A DNA stretch of 64,000 nt from Clostridium sp. CM027 (GTDB lineage Bacteria; Bacillota; Clostridia; Clostridiales; Clostridiaceae): NCBI RefSeq assembly GCF_024730565.1, contig NZ_CP077726.1, forward strand, positions 1 through 64,000. The letters are read 5' to 3'. Each line of letters starts with the position of its first letter. Within the stretch, counting starts at the first letter, position 1. Both the position numbers and the translations under genes were made by a program. Below are positions 61,321-64,000 of the stretch, in pieces. The notes beneath the pieces are model-generated. The model was given only the letters and a program-made list of their open reading frames with translations. It did not search any database and was not told where the DNA came from.

Positions 61321-63540
61321 TTAATCTCCTTTAAAAGCCATACGTATTTTTTCAATTTCACATTTAGTCATATACCTTGAAAAAATAAGTATCTGAATTA
61401 CTGCCAAGATAAGCATTAGTAGAAAACCAAACTTAGAATGCATAATAAGCATAATAATCAACTCAATACATATAACAGAAATAAGCATAATAATTGGCAT
61501 GTGATATAAATTAATAAATCCATAGCCTAAAAATTTCTTAACATTAATTTTTTCCTGATTTGCAATTCTAAAAACTGTTGCAAGAGCAATTAATATCCCT
61601 AGAAGGATAAGCATTAATATTAAAAATACCACTCCAAACCATGCAATTGTAGTCCTTAAATCTTTCTGTAATCCATCGATATATTTTTCTGTACTTACAA
61701 ATTCAAGATTGTTGTCATTTAATTTATATTTTTTAAGTATATTTGTATCCAAATGTTTTTCTGCTACCGCTTTATTAACAAATTTTATATAACCATTAAA
61801 GCCGTTTGCGTTAAGACTCTCTGATTCAAAATATGTCATATTTTCCGGTGTACATATATAAATAACCGGATTAGTACATGCATTTTCATATGTTGAATTT
61901 GGATTCCATGTAAACATGTTATCTTTAGGCGTATATTCTACAAATTTCACATTCTTTTCTTTATTAAATACAGTACTGATATCTCCTTCATGTGGTTTTT
62001 TTGTTGATGATTCTGTGAGCCAGTTTTTCAACTTAACTTTCTCATTTTCTGAATAAGATTTTGGGATAAGGTAAACTCTTGTTCCAGATTTCGCCTCATT
62101 TATAATTCTACTATCAACATTAAAATTTAGAGATTTTATATAATTTGCGGAATATGAAAAATACCAAAATGGTTTTTCAGGACTATTTTCATATACATTA
62201 TTTTGTTTCCATCCATCTAACTGTTCATTATCATAATAGGTTGTATTTATTAGATATACTCCATTATCATCATACATCCCTTTGTACCAGTCATATAAAC
62301 TTTGATTAAGATATTTTGAATTTCCAGTAATAGAACTTTGATCATACCCAACAGAAATGCTTTTTAAAATCTGATACTCTGATACATTACTCCACATTTG
62401 TGAAAGTTTTGCATTTTCTGATACGTCCTTCATAGGAGCGTCTACATAAATACAACAAAACACAATCCCCACACTTACTCCAATATACGCCAGTACCCCG
62501 AAAATATATAATATATTTTTGGGTATTCTGCCCTTAATTGCATTCAGTGGATTAACTGATATCTGAATTATAGCAGAAATTGCGATTTCTAATGTTACCA
62601 ATATAACATTTATAACTGCAAATAATATGAAATAACTAATAAATAAACCTGTTATTTTGCTCCAACCAGAAAGCAAAATTCCTATAAGGATTTGAATTGG
62701 AATATTTAGCAGTGCATAAACAATAAATATTCCTAAGGTTCCAGTACAATATGCGGTTTTTGACCATCCTAAAAGTGCCAATTTACCACTTTTACTTATG
62801 TTACGTATAGTTATAATCATAAAATACACAGCATTTAAAATTATCAGTGCAAAAATAAGTACAAGTATTATTGTTCTCATTACACTATTTTCTACACTAG
62901 AACCTTTCATTTCTTTGAGTAGATTATCAGCGGGCACATTACAGGCTAAAGCCAATTCTTGTACAAAAGCATTTTTATCACTAGCCTTTAATCCAAGGAC
63001 AACGTAGTCTCCGTTGATAGTACCACTTTCTTTTATTAAGCGGTTCAACTTTTTAAAAACCGTTTTTTCTCCAAATCTGAATGAAGGAATTTCACCAACA
63101 CTGTAAATGCTACCTTTATCTATACCAAGAGTACTTTCATCCATTTTTGATAAAAGGAGCTTATTAAGCATATCTTTATCAATAACTTTTTTACCATAAA
63201 ATTCAAATGAAACCTCATTATTTTCAACATCACCATATATGCCAAAAGTATAGCCTGAAAACATAGATTTATCATTTAACGCTAAATCTTTTCTGGCTAT
63301 AAGTAGATTTTTTTTAGATGCTTCACTATGTAGGAATTCTTCAATATTGTCGTTATGACTCTCAGAGATATTTTGAAGATGCACATCAAGTGAAGAATCT
63401 GTTTTTAAATATTTATTCCATTGATCAGTATACGTGCTATTTAGCATGAAAATAGAAAGCAAGGCAATTAAAATGCCCTGCATTACTATTAATATAGCGC
63501 CAAAATAGCGAACATTACCAATAAGATGTGTTTTACGCAT
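61321..63540 (-). CDS. Bacteriocin-associated integral membrane protein, FtsX-like
   Basis: A 739-residue permease with one N-terminal helix (about 13-33), a large outside domain, a group of helices (about 220-360), a second large outside domain and three C-terminal helices (about 630-725). This matches the bacteriocin-associated integral membrane family (DUF1430-type) found with lactococcin-972-like peptides. With the ATPase it probably handles a peptide, either export or immunity. No lactococcin-972-like precursor is seen in the window. GAGGGG precedes the ATG. Confidence 0.8.
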   Translation of the reverse strand: MRKTHLIGNVRYFGAILIVMQGILIALLSIFMLNSTYTDQWNKYLKTDSSLDVHLQNISESHNDNIEEFLHSEASKKNLLIARKDLALNDKSMFSGYTFGIYGDVENNEVSFEFYGKKVIDKDMLNKLLLSKMDESTLGIDKGSIYSVGEIPSFRFGEKTVFKKLNRLIKESGTINGDYVVLGLKASDKNAFVQELALACNVPADNLLKEMKGSSVENSVMRTIILVLIFALIILNAVYFMIITIRNISKSGKLALLGWSKTAYCTGTLGIFIVYALLNIPIQILIGILLSGWSKITGLFISYFILFAVINVILVTLEIAISAIIQISVNPLNAIKGRIPKNILYIFGVLAYIGVSVGIVFCCIYVDAPMKDVSENAKLSQMWSNVSEYQILKSISVGYDQSSITGNSKYLNQSLYDWYKGMYDDNGVYLINTTYYDNEQLDGWKQNNVYENSPEKPFWYFSYSANYIKSLNFNVDSRIINEAKSGTRVYLIPKSYSENEKVKLKNWLTESSTKKPHEGDISTVFNKEKNVKFVEYTPKDNMFTWNPNSTYENACTNPVIYICTPENMTYFESESLNANGFNGYIKFVNKAVAEKHLDTNILKKYKLNDNNLEFVSTEKYIDGLQKDLRTTIAWFGVVFLILMLILLGILIALATVFRIANQEKINVKKFLGYGFINLYHMPIIMLISVICIELIIMLIMHSKFGFLLMLILAVIQILIFSRYMTKCEIEKIRMAFKGD

Positions 63541-63678
63541 TATTTACAATTCCCCTCTTTTCATATCATTAATATTCTATTTTAAACAAGCTTGTCTCCA
63601 TAATTCTGTACCATTTTATTTTTTTGTCAATATATACCCCTATTCCATATGGATGTTTAACTAATGCCATAAAACCAA

Positions 63679-64000
63679 TTAAAATTCCTTATTTAAATAT
63701 ATTTTAATTGAAGCAAAGAATGAGACTACTATAAAAATTATAGGTATGGCTATCAGTACGATTCTTTGCAGTAATCCAAAATTAACCCCAAAGATTGTAT
63801 TATTCGTTAATATCTCATTTGCGATAGAGATAAGACTTCCCATTACAGCCATAATTATAAAATTCACCCACCTTGATTTGAGGTATCCGAGTTTATAATA
63901 AAATGGGAAGAAAACAGAGAAATAAGCACATACGATAAAAAACTCAATAAAAATAGTATTTATACCTAGGGTTTTATTTACTAAAGTTGGAGCAACAAAA
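63679..64000 (-). CDS. Membrane protein, partial (continues past window end)
   Basis: The frame is open from the window edge to a stop at 63679, giving at least 106 residues with four hydrophobic helices (FVAPTLVNKTLGINTIF, then FIVCAYFSVFFPFYYKLGY, VNFIIMAVMGSLISI, IVLIAIPIIFIVVSFFASI). It resembles the C-terminal half of an ABC-2 permease-like protein. An internal ATG at 63867 is not the true start. Likely the first gene of the ABC operon that continues with 63540-60666. Confidence 0.6.
   Translation of the reverse strand, partial: FVAPTLVNKTLGINTIFIEFFIVCAYFSVFFPFYYKLGYLKSRWVNFIIMAVMGSLISIANEILTNNTIFGVNFGLLQRIVLIAIPIIFIVVSFFASIKIYLNKEF

Overview
The window looks like part of a large plasmid of a low-GC Clostridium-type Firmicute. 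The base composition is strongly A+T rich, ribosome binding sites are of the GGAGG type, and there is a T-box leader, an Agr-type peptide signalling locus and a UviA/BotR-like sigma factor. The plasmid origin is inferred from several replication initiators with iterons, a ParA partition operon, toxin-antitoxin pairs and much repeated or decayed DNA. No rRNA or tRNA gene was seen.

Layout. 1-7.5 kb: a membrane-anchored unknown protein, a T-box controlled archaeal-type aspartyl-tRNA synthetase, a two-gene module of unknown function (possible defence) and a KfrA-like coiled-coil protein. 7.5-11.6 kb: a catalytic-domain-only tyrosine recombinase and the cassette sigma factor / YvrJ / DUF1659 / DUF2922 / amidase. 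11.6-31 kb: a patchwork with a YefM/YoeB pair, two Rep_3 replicons with iterons and the remains of a third, a ParA operon with decayed copies of its third gene, a two-component system beside an ABC exporter whose permease is frameshifted, and small membrane proteins. 31-55 kb: a block of about 22 kb bounded by two inverted copies of an unusual non-coding segment. It holds a primase-type replication protein, a shrunken LanM-like protein, a complete Agr-like system (regulator, AgrD, AgrB, AgrC), an immunity ABC transporter (LanFEG), five tandem identical lacticin-481-type lanthipeptide precursors, LanM, LanT and an AbiEi/AbiEii pair. 55-64 kb: CD3324-like and DUF6144-like proteins, a Vat/CatB-type acetyltransferase, a methyltransferase, a Nudix hydrolase and a bacteriocin-associated ABC transporter running off the end.

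How the parts fit. The lanthipeptide block reads as a self-contained antibiotic unit: precursor array, modification enzyme, protease-exporter and self-immunity pump, with a quorum-sensing locus next door that could control it (inference from proximity only). The two-component/ABC genes at 20-24 kb and the ABC genes at 60-64 kb would serve peptide sensing or export. The replicon and partition genes, with their broken relatives, suggest repeated plasmid fusion.

Main unusual observations. (1) A non-coding segment of about 900 bases occurs in two inverted full copies plus one partial copy, with compensatory base changes and strand-specific G-U pairs that argue for a large structured RNA. (2) A roughly 125-165 bp hairpin-rich element, flanked by TTAAA repeats, has inserted many times; in one case its removal restores a replication-gene reading frame exactly. 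(3) A catalytically emptied LanM-like protein sits beside an Agr system whose signal peptide has serine instead of cysteine.
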